Shown here: one piece after another, positions 1-12,540 of the stretch
Layout of the letters: each line of letters begins with the position of its first letter
Numbering within the stretch: the first letter of the stretch is position 1
Assembly: GCA_034509425.1 (NCBI GenBank)
Contig: JAVTVJ010000452.1
Coordinates: 2,542,001 to 2,606,000, forward strand
Length of the DNA: 64,000 nucleotides
Source of the DNA: Eopsaltria australis
Taxonomy: Eukaryota > Chordata > Aves > Passeriformes > Petroicidae
Direction: 5' to 3'
Notes under the pieces: generated by a model
Databases searched by the model: none
What the model saw: the letters and a program-made list of their open reading frames with translations, nothing else
What the model was told of the DNA's origin: nothing
Program-made: the position numbers and the translations under genes

Positions 1-351
1 ATAGGTAAGAGAAAGATCCGTCGATGTAAATCCTGATTCCTGGGACAAAGTTGCATAGAAACCCCTAACATTACCAGGGCACGCCTTTGTTGTTTAAAAA
101 AAGTCTGTAAAAACCTTGATTCTTGTTATGTATCTTCCCTTTCCCAATGCTTTACTTCTAGACTAACCTCTCTGGGGAAATTTCAGATGAGGTTACATTA
201 CCTGAAATGATCAGCAATAGTAATAGCATAAAGAATGGAATTTTGAACCCTGGCCATGTATTTAATAATCTCCATTGATGTCTAGGGAAGCCAAGCATAT
301 TTAAAATCAAATGCAGAAGGTCTAATGCCTATGATGAATAGCCTATGAGGT

Positions 352-590
352 CATAGAGAACAGTTATAGTTATCTAGTCTGACCTTTTGAATAACTCAGA
401 TCCCGCAGTTTCACCGAATCATCGCTACAACAAACCCATAACTTTTGATTATCCTATGATGGATATTTCAAAAACATATCCTAAACAGATTTAAAGAATT
501 AAAGTGATTGAGAATCAATTGTATCATTAGTAAGCTGTTCCTGTGGTCAATTACTAAGCCTGATTTGCGAAAAATGTTGATGAATCATTC
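352..590 (-). mobile_element. Ancient CR1/L3-like LINE 3' relic
   Basis: The plus strand reads as the reverse complement of an old LINE 3' region. Recognisable blocks in order are 'atctagtctgacct', a degraded 'tttcacc..atc', 'cccataacttttg', 'gatttaaagaattaaagtga', 'gagaatca' and 'gtaagctgttcctgtggtc'. I know this arrangement from CR1-type LINEs common in turtle and crocodilian genomes, which survive in birds only as very diverged copies. Many substitutions and small indels separate it from that pattern, and no reading frame survives. It has no clean CR1 octamer tail, unlike the younger copies in this window. Both boundaries are approximate. The family call is by eye; an L3 or other old amniote LINE is the main alternative. 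Confidence 0.5.
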
Positions 591-2068
591 TCCCAAAAGA
601 AGCACTCTCTGATGAAACAAAACTGCTCCACAAAACACTGTAGTGTGGTGTGATTTTGATTCAGGTATGAGAAAAGCTTCAGGCACACACATTTAAGGTC
701 TTCATGTTTTGAACTGGCTTCACTAGAAATTCTGATTTCAGGTTATACTGTAACAAAATAGAACAAACGCATTTCAAATTGCTGATTTTTTCTTTATTAA
801 GAAAAATTGAATTTTGAGACTTCATCCAGTCAAAATACAGATAGGTATCAAAAAGACAGATTTTATACTCTTACTAGTATGAGCCACTTTATTAATTACC
901 CTCAAAAATTAACTGTTTTAAAATCCAGGCTTCCTTGAGCTAAATTGATTTCAGCTCCAGACAGAAGATCTTACTTTTTATATAGTAACCTGTCTGACAG
1001 GAAGGTCTTGCAATTTTGTTTCTTTTTTGTAAACAAGACAAATTTTAAACATTCTCCTGCAAAACTGGATAGAAAGAGGTTCTCTAGACTCTCACTATAG
1101 AGGGTTTTTTCTGCACTTCTAATCCTTATGGTGGCTTTTTTAAATCTCTTACCAGTATTCACCACGCCTTCCACACATGACTTTATTATTGCTGCAACCA
1201 CTGAACTATTGGCACTTTTTACTTTCTGTTTATAGTTACTGTGATTAATTTCTAATAAGTCTCTTAGCCCTCTTCAGTAGTGTATTAAGATTTATATGAT
1301 CAGACTTATGGAGCATTGCATCTCATCCTAAGTATGGTTAAAATGTGGTGGATGAATCATATCCTAAAAGTGCTGACTTCTTTTCATTGACTACCACTGG
1401 AGCCTTGATGACAGCTCAAAAGTAGACATCAGCACTGTAGATATTGAAAGCTAGGTGGGATTAATTCCTCTGTAATAAACCAACAGTCTGAATCAGTTAT
1501 TGGCTTGGAGACACACATTTTTTAATTTTTTTTTAATTATTATTATATTCACAACAGTTCTTCTTGCTTTTGTGTAAACGGAAAATGTATTCCAAGGGTA
1601 AAATGATGCCTTGATCCACCCAGGAGAGTTTTCACAATTGATTTTAAGTTTGTTTTCTTTCTCTGTTTCCAACACTCACTGTACATAGAGTCATTCAGGC
1701 TAAACAGAGGTTAAATGGTGAAATTGGTATGGGAATTGCATTTTGGATTCAAGTCTCACCAAAAAAAGAAAAACAAAGGGAGGAAAATAAGTTTATGTAT
1801 TGAAAATTGTAAAGACACATGACTTGCAGGTGAATGGTTAAAGGACACATTAATTACTTTGTCTTATTTTTGCTGCTCCTGCTATCATGGTATTTTGCTT
1901 CCTAAATGTGGACATAGCATATTTGCTTCACAGAAAAGAGACCCTTTCTCTGATTCATAAGAATTAAAAGATTTGTCTTAAGAAGGGATTTTGTCCACCC
2001 TAATTTTGAGCTATGTAATGAGGTGGTCAGCAAACATTCAGGCTATGTGGCAAGTCAGGACTTTTTTC
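591..2068. other. Unannotated AT-rich interval
   Basis: No gene or recognisable interspersed repeat. An A/T-only low-complexity run lies near 1517-1549. The short open frames at 971-1201 and 1493-1675 (minus strand) have biased, low-complexity composition and no motif I recognise. Confidence 0.6.
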
Positions 2069-3106
2069 CATAGAGTCCTAGAATTATTTGGGTTAGAAGG
2101 GGTGTCTAAATATCACGTAGTTCCACTCCCCATCCACAGACAGGGACACCTTCCACTAGACTAGGTTGCTCAAAATCCCATCCAACCTGGCCTTGAACAA
2201 TTCCAGGGAGAGGTATCTACTCTGTAATACACTGCACAACTATACTTTGAGCAACCTGTTCCAGTGTCTCATTGCTCTCACCATAAAAATCTTTTCCTTA
2301 TGTCCATTTTAAATATACCCCCTTTCAGGTTAAAATCATTGCCCATTGTCCTTGTCACTACGGGCCTCAGTAAAATGTCTGGAAGCTCCTTTTAAGAACT
2401 GAGAGGTCACTATAAGGTCTGCTCCAAGCTGAACAACCCCAACTCTCTCAGCCTTTCCTCATAAGATAGGTGTTACACCCCCCTGATAATTTTTTTGACC
2501 ATTTTCTGGACCTAGTCCGATAGATCCATGAATTTCATGTGTTGGAAACACCAGAACCAGGTGTAGTACTCCAGGTGGGGTCTCACCAGAGCAGAGTAGA
2601 GGGGCAGGATCACCACTTGCTGGCCATGACACTTTTCATGCAGCTCACAGTACAGTTGGCACTCTGGGCTGCAAGTGCACATTGCTGGATCACATCCAAT
2701 TGTTCATCTGCCAGTATTCCCAAATCCTCCTCAGGATGGCTCTCAATCCTTTCAATCCTAACTCTGTATTGATACTGGAGATGATCCCCACCCACATCCA
2801 GCACCTTGTACTTGGTTTTGCTGATCATCATGAGGTTCATATGGGTCCACCTCTCAAGCCTGTAAAGGTCCCTCTGAATGACATCCCTGCTCTCCAGTAT
2901 GGCGACTACAACACTCAGCTTGATATAATCTGTATACTTGCTGCAGACGCAGTTGATCCCACTATCTGCATCACTGGTCAAAACAATAAATTGTCTTGGT
3001 TCCAGTATATTTCCTTGAGGGACAGCACTTGTTACTGCTTTCCACTTGGACACCGAGACATTGACTGTAAGTCTTTGGATGTGGCCATCCAACTAATAAA
3101 CTAATA
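2069..3106 (-). mobile_element. CR1 LINE, 5'-truncated, minus strand
   Basis: About 1.04 kb of CR1 non-LTR retrotransposon in reverse orientation. The element's 3' end lies at about 2069 ('catagagtcctagaat', a decayed CR1 terminal octamer motif). It runs through the 3' end of ORF2 into the reverse-transcriptase region at about 3100. Typical antisense CR1 blocks are visible: 'cccatccaacctggcc', 'gagcaacctgttccag', 'ctctcagcctttcctcat', 'caggtggggtctcacc' and 'tcatgaggttcatatgggt'. Like most avian CR1 copies it is truncated at the 5' end, as expected from incomplete target-primed reverse transcription. Frame breaks and missing CpGs point to an old copy. It is the longest CR1 in the window, and orientation and identity are secure; subfamily is not resolved. 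Confidence 0.93.
2610..3092 (-). pseudogene. CR1 ORF2 reverse-transcriptase relic
   Basis: A 160-codon open stretch on the minus strand inside the CR1 copy. It keeps the order of the CR1 reverse-transcriptase palm and thumb: a 'SVSKW..VTSAVPQG' block near residues 12-27, a 'DADSGINC' block, then the catalytic-loop position, then 'IQRDLYRLERW' near residues 73-83 and 'ESHPEEDLGIL' further on. The catalytic loop, normally F/Y-A-D-D in this family, reads Y-T-D-Y, so one of the paired aspartates is gone and the enzyme would be inactive. The Met at the start is internal to the domain, not a real initiator. The frame closes before the end of the ORF2 C-terminus, which continues in other frames. This is a dead fragment, not a gene. 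Confidence 0.85.
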
Positions 3107-4236
3107 AACTTCTCAATTACATTATTTTCCCATGGGAGTCTCTGAATAAAGCACTTCATCACTTATTTACCTTCTCATTTTTTTTCTGTCACTATAAAGT
3201 CTGGAAACAAAGTCTATTTTTCAATACAAAAGTGCCTAAAACATCAGGACTTTCCTCTGGAACATCTATATTTATTGGGGTGAATCAATAGGCAAATAGT
3301 GTTCATTGTTGACTAAGAACTCACTTTACAGTCATAATGCTCTTATTTGTCCAAAAAACAAGAGCTGAGATCTGAGAATGAGTAACTTCTATGAAGAGAA
3401 TTCCTCCTGGTTTTAGCAGGACTTGTCCATAGAGGACACAGAGGAATTAGAAGGCCTTGGACAGGATCTGAACAGGCATCAAAAGGGTAAAAATCTGTAC
3501 AAGTCACACTCATTTTGCCATACAGACAGCTTGTTTACATCACAATTAAACCCTGTTTGGCTTTCATAGCATAAGAGCATTACTACTCTGTTTCATGAAA
3601 AAATGGGCTATATCATATAGTAATAGTAGAGATACCTTAAAAATGCTCAAAAATTTTTAATAATTTCAGACATGGAGAATAATTTATGTTCTTCTATTTA
3701 ATTTATTTTAAATAACTTATTTTCTGGGGTTTTTATTGTATTAAACATATAATAGCTATGGGAGAAAACAATAAGATTATTTGCTTTAGTCTAATGTACT
3801 CTTCTAATATACATCTTCATATTTCACCCTAAGGCATGGATTAAATGGTATTTTGAGATAATAATTTTTCCTTCTGTGTTTACATAATTTCTTATGGTGT
3901 ACTCTAAATTATTCATTCTTGTTAGACCAGTACATTGTTCTATTTTAAACAGAAAAATTAGTCTTTTCCAAGTTTTGGTGACAATATATCTAGATAAAGC
4001 AAATTAAAGGCTGACTCTTATCCAAACTATCCCAACTTGAAATAAATGTATAGCTAAAGGTCCAGATTTTGCTACACTTTGTAGATATTTTGTGGAAAGC
4101 ATTGTTAGTAATAGTCATTAAGAGCAGGATTTTGAGACACTGTTTGAATGATTGAAGTATCTGACAACATTCAAGATTATAGCATACTCAAATCTGACAG
4201 GTGTAACTCAGGGCTTTTTCCCTGGCCCTGGTTGGT
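3107..4236. other. Unannotated AT-rich interval
   Basis: AT-rich sequence with no gene, recognisable repeat or structured element. It separates two CR1 copies of opposite orientation. Confidence 0.6.
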
Positions 4237-4655
4237 CCAGCAGAGGGCTGCAAAGATAATTAAGAGGTTGGAGCATGTCTGCTAAAAGGAAAGGCTGAGA
4301 GAAGACTGAGAGGGAACCTCATCATTGTCTGTGAGTATCTGAGGGCGGGTGTGAAGAGGATGGAGTCAGGGTCTGGCCAGTGGTGCCAAGCAACAGGACA
4401 AGAGGCAGTGAGCAGAAGCTGATGCACAGGAAGTTCCAGCTGAATAGGAGGAAGAATTTCTTTACTGTGCAGTGATCAAGCACTGGAACAGGTTGCCTAG
4501 AAGGACTGTGGAGTCTCCCTCACTGGAGATACTCAAGAACCATCTGGACACAATCCTGCGCTGTGTGCGCTAGGATGACCCTCCTTGAGCAGGGAGGTTG
4601 CACCAGATGATCCACTGGGGTCCCTTCCAACCTGAGCCACTCTGTGATTCTGTGC
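4237..4655 (+). mobile_element. CR1 LINE 3' end, plus strand
   Basis: A 5'-truncated CR1 tail in plus orientation. It starts near 'ccagcagagggctgcaaaga' and runs through 'aaaggctgagaga', 'gaagttccagctgaatagga', 'gaagaatttctttactgtg', 'actggaacaggttgcc' and 'gtcccttccaacctgagcc'. It ends in the CR1 terminal octamer motif 'tctgtgattctgtg' at about 4654. Internal segments of the usual consensus are shortened, notably around 4290-4320, so the copy carries deletions. It encodes only the degenerate extreme C-terminus of ORF2. The minus-strand frame at 4520-4702 is antisense noise of this element. Confidence 0.92.
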
Positions 4656-7164
4656 CACTGAGTTAACTTACCCTGAGAAGAGACTGGACACTCAATGGAC
4701 AAGGAAACATCTACGTATAAAATACTTAATCTCCAAGCTGATTTCTATCCTCAGCCAAAAGTAGCTGTCTAGGCTTCCACTGTTGCCAATAAATTATCAT
4801 TTCCTTAGGCAATTCACCCACTCTAGACCCAGTAACCTCCTACAGATGCCTCGTGGGCTTACACCTACCTGATATGTAATGAAACTATATGTACTTATGT
4901 TGGCAGAAAAAAGAGCATTTGAGAAGAAATGCTGCGTCTAGCTTAGAGAATTTTCTTTATAGCTGTGCCCAGTAGATAACCAGCAATGTAGGCATATAGG
5001 AGTGACAATTCCCTCTACAGTTGTACTCCCACCCTCCTGTGACTTTGATTTATGATGCTGCCTCCTAATTAAGTAATCATTTTTCAGAGGAGTCCAGTGG
5101 GTTTCAGTGTGTTCTGAGGGACAGACACAAAGAGGGCCTAGATCTTCAGGGCGGTGTTTTGATGCCCTAACTAAAAGACCATGGTTTCTCTTCAGACAAC
5201 TCCTCCCTCTTATTTTCTGCATTACCTCTATGGTTCCTCATGAAAGAAAGGTTTGTGAAAAATTACTTTTCACTGTGCCACGTTATTGCTCTTGAAAAGG
5301 ATTTTTTTTTTTTAATTAGCCCTTTAAAAACTAATAAAACATATATATTTTAAACTTTTTGCCAGTACTTATGATGAGTAGTTTATGTCAAGAATTTGTA
5401 GATGCTTGTATCTGTGCTGCAGTTTCTGTCCTGATACACTCACATGAGATGCCTGCTATTCCAACATAATTCTACAGGAGAAAACAGGGTAGATGGATTA
5501 TATATGTTTTGAAATTGATATGTGCTTTGTCACTTGGGAATGTAAGAAGCCTGAAGCTGGAATTGAATCACACTGAAATGCACCTAACATAAAATATTTC
5601 GGTTGTAGAAATATGACCATAGCCTTTTAGTATCTGCTGGGTATGAATTTTACAATTTGGTACTAAGGAGTAGCAGCACATACTGAATGAATGCTATCCA
5701 GTCTCACCACACAGCAAATCTTGGAATATTAGCTCCTTTCCAATTGCTGCATGCTCATTTGAATTCATTGCTGCATACTGAGATTTTCCACACTGAAAGT
5801 GTTGCCTTTTTTTGTAGAAACCAACACAGTGTTAGATGCTAAAGACTGGTGCTGCAGGACAGTAAGTTGTGCAAATGCTTGAAACTAATAAAAGCCACCA
5901 TCCAGTTTTATGTAAAAGAGATTTAATTTCCCCATCTTGCTTTTTGAGGGGCTTGCTGAGCCACTCTGCTGATCTCATATTGCTGTCCAAATCACCCAAG
6001 AAACTTTCACACAATGTCAAAATTTCATCTTTGTAAGAGACATCCACTTCCTATGAGAATGGAGAATTAAGGAATTGCATGGGGGAAAGTGAGGAAAGTA
6101 GCACAATAGTAGTTTGGAGTTTTGGAATATTAAATAATTCTAACATGTGAAAAGCAGCCTTTAAAGCAGTCATTCTGCAAAATTGTTTTTTAAATGCTGA
6201 TTTAATTCTTGGCCCTCTGAAACCAGTTCCTCCTCTCCTCATACCTGTCTGCTTAAGCCAGCTATTATCTGTAATAAAAGGTCTTTTAAAAAACTCTTCC
6301 TAAATGGGGTGATGCACAACAATCTTGATTTTATATTCTAAGTGAACTAAATGTTATCTGGCTATTAACTGCTGAGACTGCTGGCTCCCGGCAAAGGTTA
6401 CGTTGAGGCTGGACAATACATTTGGCATGGAGGATTGACAAAACAAGAGCATCACTAAGGAAATACACAGTCCTTGTTTTTTACAGACACAAATGATTAC
6501 ATATGCAAAAGAGCAAATCCACAATTAAAAGGAACCTTGAGATATATGTAAACTTTATCCTTATGCTAGTCATAAAATTAATAAATAAAATCTCCTACAT
6601 TATTTTGAATATTAAAAGGCTGTCATGCATTTTATTGCTCTATGGTCATAATAGCATCCCACCAAACTATACCATAATTGGCTTAGAATAGACTCCTGAA
6701 CCAAAGTTTTCTGTAAGGGAATATGACTGTTTCTTAGAAATTATGGAGTTTAATAATAATTGGTTTTCCTGACTCCTCCTTATGCCTTTCATCAGCTATG
6801 CAAAGCTCTTGCTATAGGTGCGCTGAAATACTCTTTAGAAGAGCTTCCTAAATACTCTCTAGAAAAGCTTTCTAGAGCTCAATAATTTTTTTTATGTAGG
6901 AGTATTTTAGAAACTAAAAAAAACTTAGGAGTTTTTAAAAAATGAATTTGAACATATCTGAATATATTTATATTTTACTTTGAATATGGCTTTAAAAATT
7001 GTTACCTGATGATTCTGTGCTATTGAAGTCCAAAATCCTACCTCAGAAAGTTAAAGCTAACTTAATCTAAAACAAAATAGTTTCTGTGCACAAATGGACA
7101 TTTCCAAGAGCTAAGTAGGTACCAGCTACAAAAGAAGCATAAGTTTATTACAAAAACACACTTT
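4656..7164. other. Unannotated AT-rich interval
   Basis: No gene recognised. It contains a T12 run at 5302-5313 and a 24-bp tandem duplication at 6826-6873 (separate entry). The short frames at 4938-5222, 5832-6047 and 6051-6242 show no recognisable domain. Confidence 0.6.
6826..6873. repeat. 24-bp tandem duplication, two copies
   Basis: Positions 6826-6849 and 6850-6873 are adjacent 24-bp copies with 21 of 24 bases identical; the three differences are all transitions. Each copy begins 'aaatactct' and ends with a 'gctt' block. This looks like an old local slippage duplication. Confidence 0.9.
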
Positions 7165-7630
7165 TGTTGCAGTAGAGACGGACACACAAAATACCAGTAA
7201 TCCAAGGACAGAAAAAGAGTCATTTATTATCTGTGTTAGTACCTTTATACCTTTTTTTACAGCTACCGTGGCTTGTTATGGTTGGCTGCATGACAAACAC
7301 CGACAGGGTTATCTACAAAACAAGAACTATTCATAGCACTATACAACAAGCTAAGCAAGCAATTAGCTACACACTACAATTACATTCTTGATGTTCCTCA
7401 GCAAGGCCATCTCCTCCTTTGGGTGCAAAACATCTTCTTCATTTATCTTCTTGGCTGTCCTTGAGGCCTTCACTGTGGCTGCAGGTGCTCACATCCTCAC
7501 TTTCTCACAAAGTTTTCTCACGGGTAAATCTTGATTGCTTCTAAGTCGATTTCCAAGAGGCTTTCAGGCCTGCTGTCAGCCTCATCATCAATCCCCACGC
7601 ATTTTCATCTCTTTACAGGCTAGAAATGTT
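7165..7630 (-). mobile_element. Probable solo LTR, ERVK-like layout
   Basis: On the minus strand this stretch has the layout of a retroviral long terminal repeat. A TATAAA box (plus-strand complement about 7243-7249) is followed within about 20 bp by an AATAAA polyadenylation signal (complement about 7223-7228). A short R-U5 of some 60 bp then ends '..ctactgcaaca' at 7165. Such close TATA-to-AATAAA spacing is typical of alpharetrovirus and ERVK-type LTRs with very short R regions. The 3' edge is convincing because it ends in CA. The 5' edge is uncertain: 'acttt' at 7160-7164 recurs at 7631-7635, which would be a 5-bp target duplication, but the LTR would then not begin with TG. No gag, pol or env coding is visible alongside. 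Confidence 0.55.
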
Positions 7631-9191
7631 ACTTTTGATTTCTGATCTCCAAAATAATTCAACGCAAAGGACATGCAAGAAAGGAGTGAGAATTGTAGCT
7701 CCCTTTTAAATGCATATTGTGTCACTGCTGTTGCACACCTTTGATCTGTTTGTTGTCATCTGAAGTCTTTCATTGTTGGAAATGTCTCTTACCAATTAGT
7801 ATTTTCAATAGTGTTTTGCCATGGTTGACTGGATGGTCTGAGACCAGATCACATAGTGAGAAGCTTCCTCTGTCCTTTTTTTTCTGGATAATTGCCTTGG
7901 GGAGACACTGTACTTATAACCATGTTGAGTTATTTTGTTACGCAAAAATGTCAAAAAAGACAATGCATTTGTGAAATTAAGGCTGTCAAGGAATTAAAAA
8001 CTAACAGGAACAGGATGAATCCCCCAGACACACACTCCCTGCAAATTTTAATTATCAGATTATAAATTCCTGTTTTAAATGTGGGCCTTTAGATCTTTTC
8101 TTGGTGAATGTTTAATATTCACTTTATGCTGTCTCAGTAGCAGTCTTTCAGAGTTACTGGTAAAAATGAAATTGCTTTTGTTGGCAAAAGAATTTCCAGT
8201 CTATGTAAAGAAATGAATCTTAAGAAACTCATTAAAATTTATTTTGTCTTGCTAAAGAAAATGTTTTGAAGCATGAAGACATATTTTCATGAAAAATGCC
8301 AAATCTAAGTTTCGGTTACTTAAGTAAAAGCATCTGAAAGGATAGAAACAGTGTGAGAAAGCTAAAAGAGTTTTGAAGAAAAATAACACACATCTACAAA
8401 GGAGTGTTTTATCATAGGGAAGCACAGTGTCTGTTTAGTTCAGCCCTTCTCTACCCAGTGATGGATCATATCCTATTATATCATATACATCACACAAGGC
8501 ACAGATGCCAGAGTAGAGTGGTGCACACTGGCAGGGGTGCTGCCTGCACCCCTCTGCTTCCCTGCATGTGAGCATCCCAAGGACACTTCAAGGTGCAATT
8601 TAATTCTCCTGCTTGCTTTGGAAGGACAACCTTCCTCACCATCCCCTGCAGAGGTTGATGTGTGCTCCCTGCTCTGTCCCATCCCACACAGCCAAGTCCT
8701 GCCGTTCAGTAGCCCCCACCCCGTGTGCTCACACCCAGCTGCATCTGCTCCTGCTGCTGCCCTTGTGTCCATCGGGAGGGGTCCTGCCTTCTGCACTAGA
8801 CAAATCCTCCTCTTGTCCTGCCCATGAAGTGATGGCAAAAGCATCTCTCCTTGCTTTCTGTGCACTGCTTGGTTTTGAGTGAACATAAGTGAAAAGAGGG
8901 AAAAGGAAACTTCCTGACGAGCTGTGGAAGGGATAAGCAGAATCTGGCCCTTAAATGATGAATCTGACTTGTGTCTTGCTCGACCATGTTAATTACTTGG
9001 GATGAAAATGTGTGCCAGAAAGCAAGTACAGCCTGAGCCTATGTACAAAATAAGATTCAAGTGAGGAAAAAACCCTCAATAAACAGGTGGTGTATCTGTT
9101 ACTGCTAGGGCATGGTGGATGGTGCTTTTCTGCAAGGCTTTTTCATTGTTGGAAACAGAAATCATTTTTGAGAGAATCCTGTGTATGGATG

Positions 9192-9216
9192 TATGGATAT
9201 ACAGTGTATATCCATA
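9192..9216. repeat. Perfect 11-bp inverted repeat, 3-nt loop
   Basis: Arms 9192-9202 ('tatggatatac') and 9206-9216 ('gtatatccata') are exact reverse complements around the loop 'agt'. The hairpin sits at the edge of a low-complexity T/A/G stretch (about 9180-9310) rich in 'tatac' and 'catat' words, so part of its perfection may come from the local composition. Confidence 0.85.
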
Positions 9217-12200
9217 TATGAACATATGGGTATACATCTATTTTTATGTATTATATAAACCTATCTTTATACATATATACATTGTGTCTGTATATGCATA
9301 TACATATAGATGCCTTGTCATATGGCCCTCATGCTTGTAAGCTAAAATGATGTGTAAGTTCTGGTGCTTTCTGTGAAAATCTTCAAGAGATTTCCCTGTA
9401 GTAAAGAGCTTTTTTAAACAGCCAAACCTGCCTTTCTCATGGTTAACCACAGCACCTTTAAATGTGCATACTTGAAGCATTTAATTCCATGGCTAAACAA
9501 TCACACAACTTCTAAAACAATGGTAATAATAAATATCCAGGCTGAACTTTTCAATAACTGCTTTATATGAGCTATAGATGCAGCTGGGAACATTGCAATG
9601 TCATCTTCAGAAGTAGTTTTCATATAAAATAAATCACATCACACAGGGCAAAAGCTAATAAAATAAAAATTTGTTGAAGTCCAAATGTTTTCCTAACTGT
9701 TTCTACCTATGGGATAAAAATATCCTGGTCTCGATCGTGTTTAATTTTCCAGCCCTCCATCAAGCTAGACATTTCTGTGAGGTGCATTACATGTTTCTTC
9801 CTTGCTCAGCAACATTGCCACCAGTAAACTCAACAGCTAGAGGATGAGAGGGAAACAGAACATCACAAATGCTGAACTCAAGGCTATTGGATTCAGTATT
9901 TGCTTAGTGTCTGGAAAGCAAAAAAAATTCTGTATCTAGCGGCCTGATTCCCCAACTACATAGGGACACTTATCATTCTGACTTTTTCCACTGAAAATAT
10001 CCAGTGCAATCAATTAATTTACATCAAGTTACTCTAAAATGAGAACCTGAAATTCTACGACCTCAACAGACAGTGGATAAGACACCTTTGGCAATTAAAC
10101 AGAGCAAAAATGAAGATTGCTCTGAAGGTACTTCTGTTACTGTATTCTTTGGATATTCTGGAGCAAGATCATTTCCAATCCAACTTTGTTTCCATCAGTA
10201 ATTTTATCTTATCATATGAGAAATGTGAAAGAAGATTCATATACCTTTAAAGGATTTGTGAATTCTTTGGAGAAAATCAAATCACTCAGAATTCTTCTTA
10301 TTGCATAGATTTCTTCAACTAGTGGGGAAAGAACTACTGCAGCACAGCAAAGTGGTGAGCTGAGTATGAATGCAAGTAGAAAGCAAATCTATGACTGCAG
10401 CTAAAAGGAAACAACTGTTGCTAGCCACAGCTGCTCCTTCCTTTATTTTTTAAAACCTCTTTTAAGATTCATGGTCGATTCTAGTTAAGGAAATGTTCTT
10501 CCTTAATTGCAATACTCAGTTACTGATTTTCTAGGCTGGAAATGAGAGCTTTCCTAAATAGTGTGTTTGATTTTTTTCCCCTTGGAAGCTAATGGAGCTA
10601 AAAGTCATGCTTGTTTGTGCTGCAGCTTGTTCCCTACTGACGCTGCCTGTTTGAAGCAGCTGATTCTGCTCCATGACTGTCATTCTGTGTGACAGCCTGG
10701 AGCTCTGATTTCCTTGGGATTTTCCTTATTGCATGCTGCAGCAGTCCTGCTAAAGCTGGATCTCATTACCTAGAGATTGAAAGAACTTGTAACAAACTCA
10801 GAAAGTAACAATCCTACTGCTATCATTTTAATACATTTTCTATGGTTTGTAGCTGTCTTCTTGATCAAGCTCTTTCCTTGCAGAATGGTAGATTTCAAAA
10901 TTTTTGTAGTAAGCCAAAAAGTTCTTAGTTCGCAGGGAAGGAGGAAAGATTTTACAGATGAATCTAACAGCAACAATCTATACTTCTTGGGCTAATGCTT
11001 TCCATGAGAAATTATTTCTATTATTTGTAATTAGTATTATGCAACTTAAAAGACTGCCAGAAATATGATCCAGTATGGACACGGAAGCCTTTATTATGTG
11101 TTGGAACTAAAACAGGCTTTAGTGGTATGGAAATTCACCATGAAGAAAGGCTACTGTAAGAAAAGCTCGCTGAAGTTTAAGGTTAATGAGAAGTGTCCCA
11201 GTCTGATTTAAGTTTAACTATTTACATGACAGCAGAGTTCATCTAGTTGAACACCTTCACAACTTTTTTTGGGTTTTTTTCCATCCATATTTTTTTGGAG
11301 CTTTTGATGCTACTGTTCTTTCATGATTTTGTTTCAAATGACACAAACAACTGTTCTTAGACTTATTCGATAAGAAAAGTTCTGTACGTTTTTTCTTTAT
11401 TATATATACATCTGGTGACTTTTTTTTCCCTACAGTACCAGCTACCCAAGTTGATTCTGGTGACAGAAGCACAGTGAACTCTTCTTCACCTGACAGTTTC
11501 TGCAGAGACCTCTATAAAAAAATTGACTGCTTTTTAACCCATATAACACTTAATTTTCCATTGTTGTATGGAGTCCATCACAAGGTTTATCCAGCTTTAA
11601 AATTTTTTCTGTCTTTTAAAGCTGCAGTACCAGGCTAAACATCCTCACTTAAGAGTTTTTCCACATGACTGTACACCTTAGAGTCATTTCACTTTATCTG
11701 AGCTAACACACAAATTCTGTGCAAGATAATATTGGTGTTTTTCAGGTTTACTTTCAAATAAATTCAATGTAAAGTTAACTGTAGCTCTCCAGGGAATGCA
11801 CAGAAAAAGTTATCTTAGTCTTCAGATCAAAGTCAAACAAGAGGACTATACAAGAATTATTTTTATTGTCTGCTGTTGCAGAAGCCACCAAATGGCACAG
11901 GTTATTCTGATCCTTTTCTAATTCTACATAAATAATCAGAATAAGGTCTTCACAATCCATCTCAGTGCTGCTGGGTTTTTGATCCCCATTTGTCTCGCTC
12001 ACCTGCCAAAAACTTGTGAATGTACAAGAGTTTTTTTTTCATGTGATTTGTCTGATTAAGGTTTTAGCCAGGGGAGGTATTAATAATCCCTGATAAACCT
12101 ACAATTTACTCATTTCTGAGTGGATGATCTTTAGACTTGAGGTTAGTCCACAATTTAGTCTGTTCCAACTTACATTCCATTCACAGGCTTAAATATAACT

Positions 12201-12540
12201 ACTATGAAATATCCTTTCAGTGTCCCAAAGGGATATTATGCTATCTTACCAATACAAGTATCACACTAAGCATAATTTTTCAGAATTCAATCTCTGTTTA
12301 ATGCAAAATAAATTTTTTTATAAAAGCTAATTTTCGATGATAATAACTCAAAAAACATTCAGTGAATTTAAAATTATGAGTTAATCAGAACATTTAATAT
12401 TTCTAATGCATAAGCTGATATCTGCTTCATCTCCACCATAGTGAGGTATTTTTTATTTACTCTTTGAGGTTTTCTGCAGGTGGTGGGGAAGGTGTTTACC
12501 ATGGAATTTTGAAGGGGTACTCATGTATTTTCCAGTGAAT

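Noticed and set aside
8476..8886. 136-codon minus-strand frame
   Set aside because: Lies in a GC-richer patch where both strands are open; no domain, no plausible start context, composition typical of chance frames.
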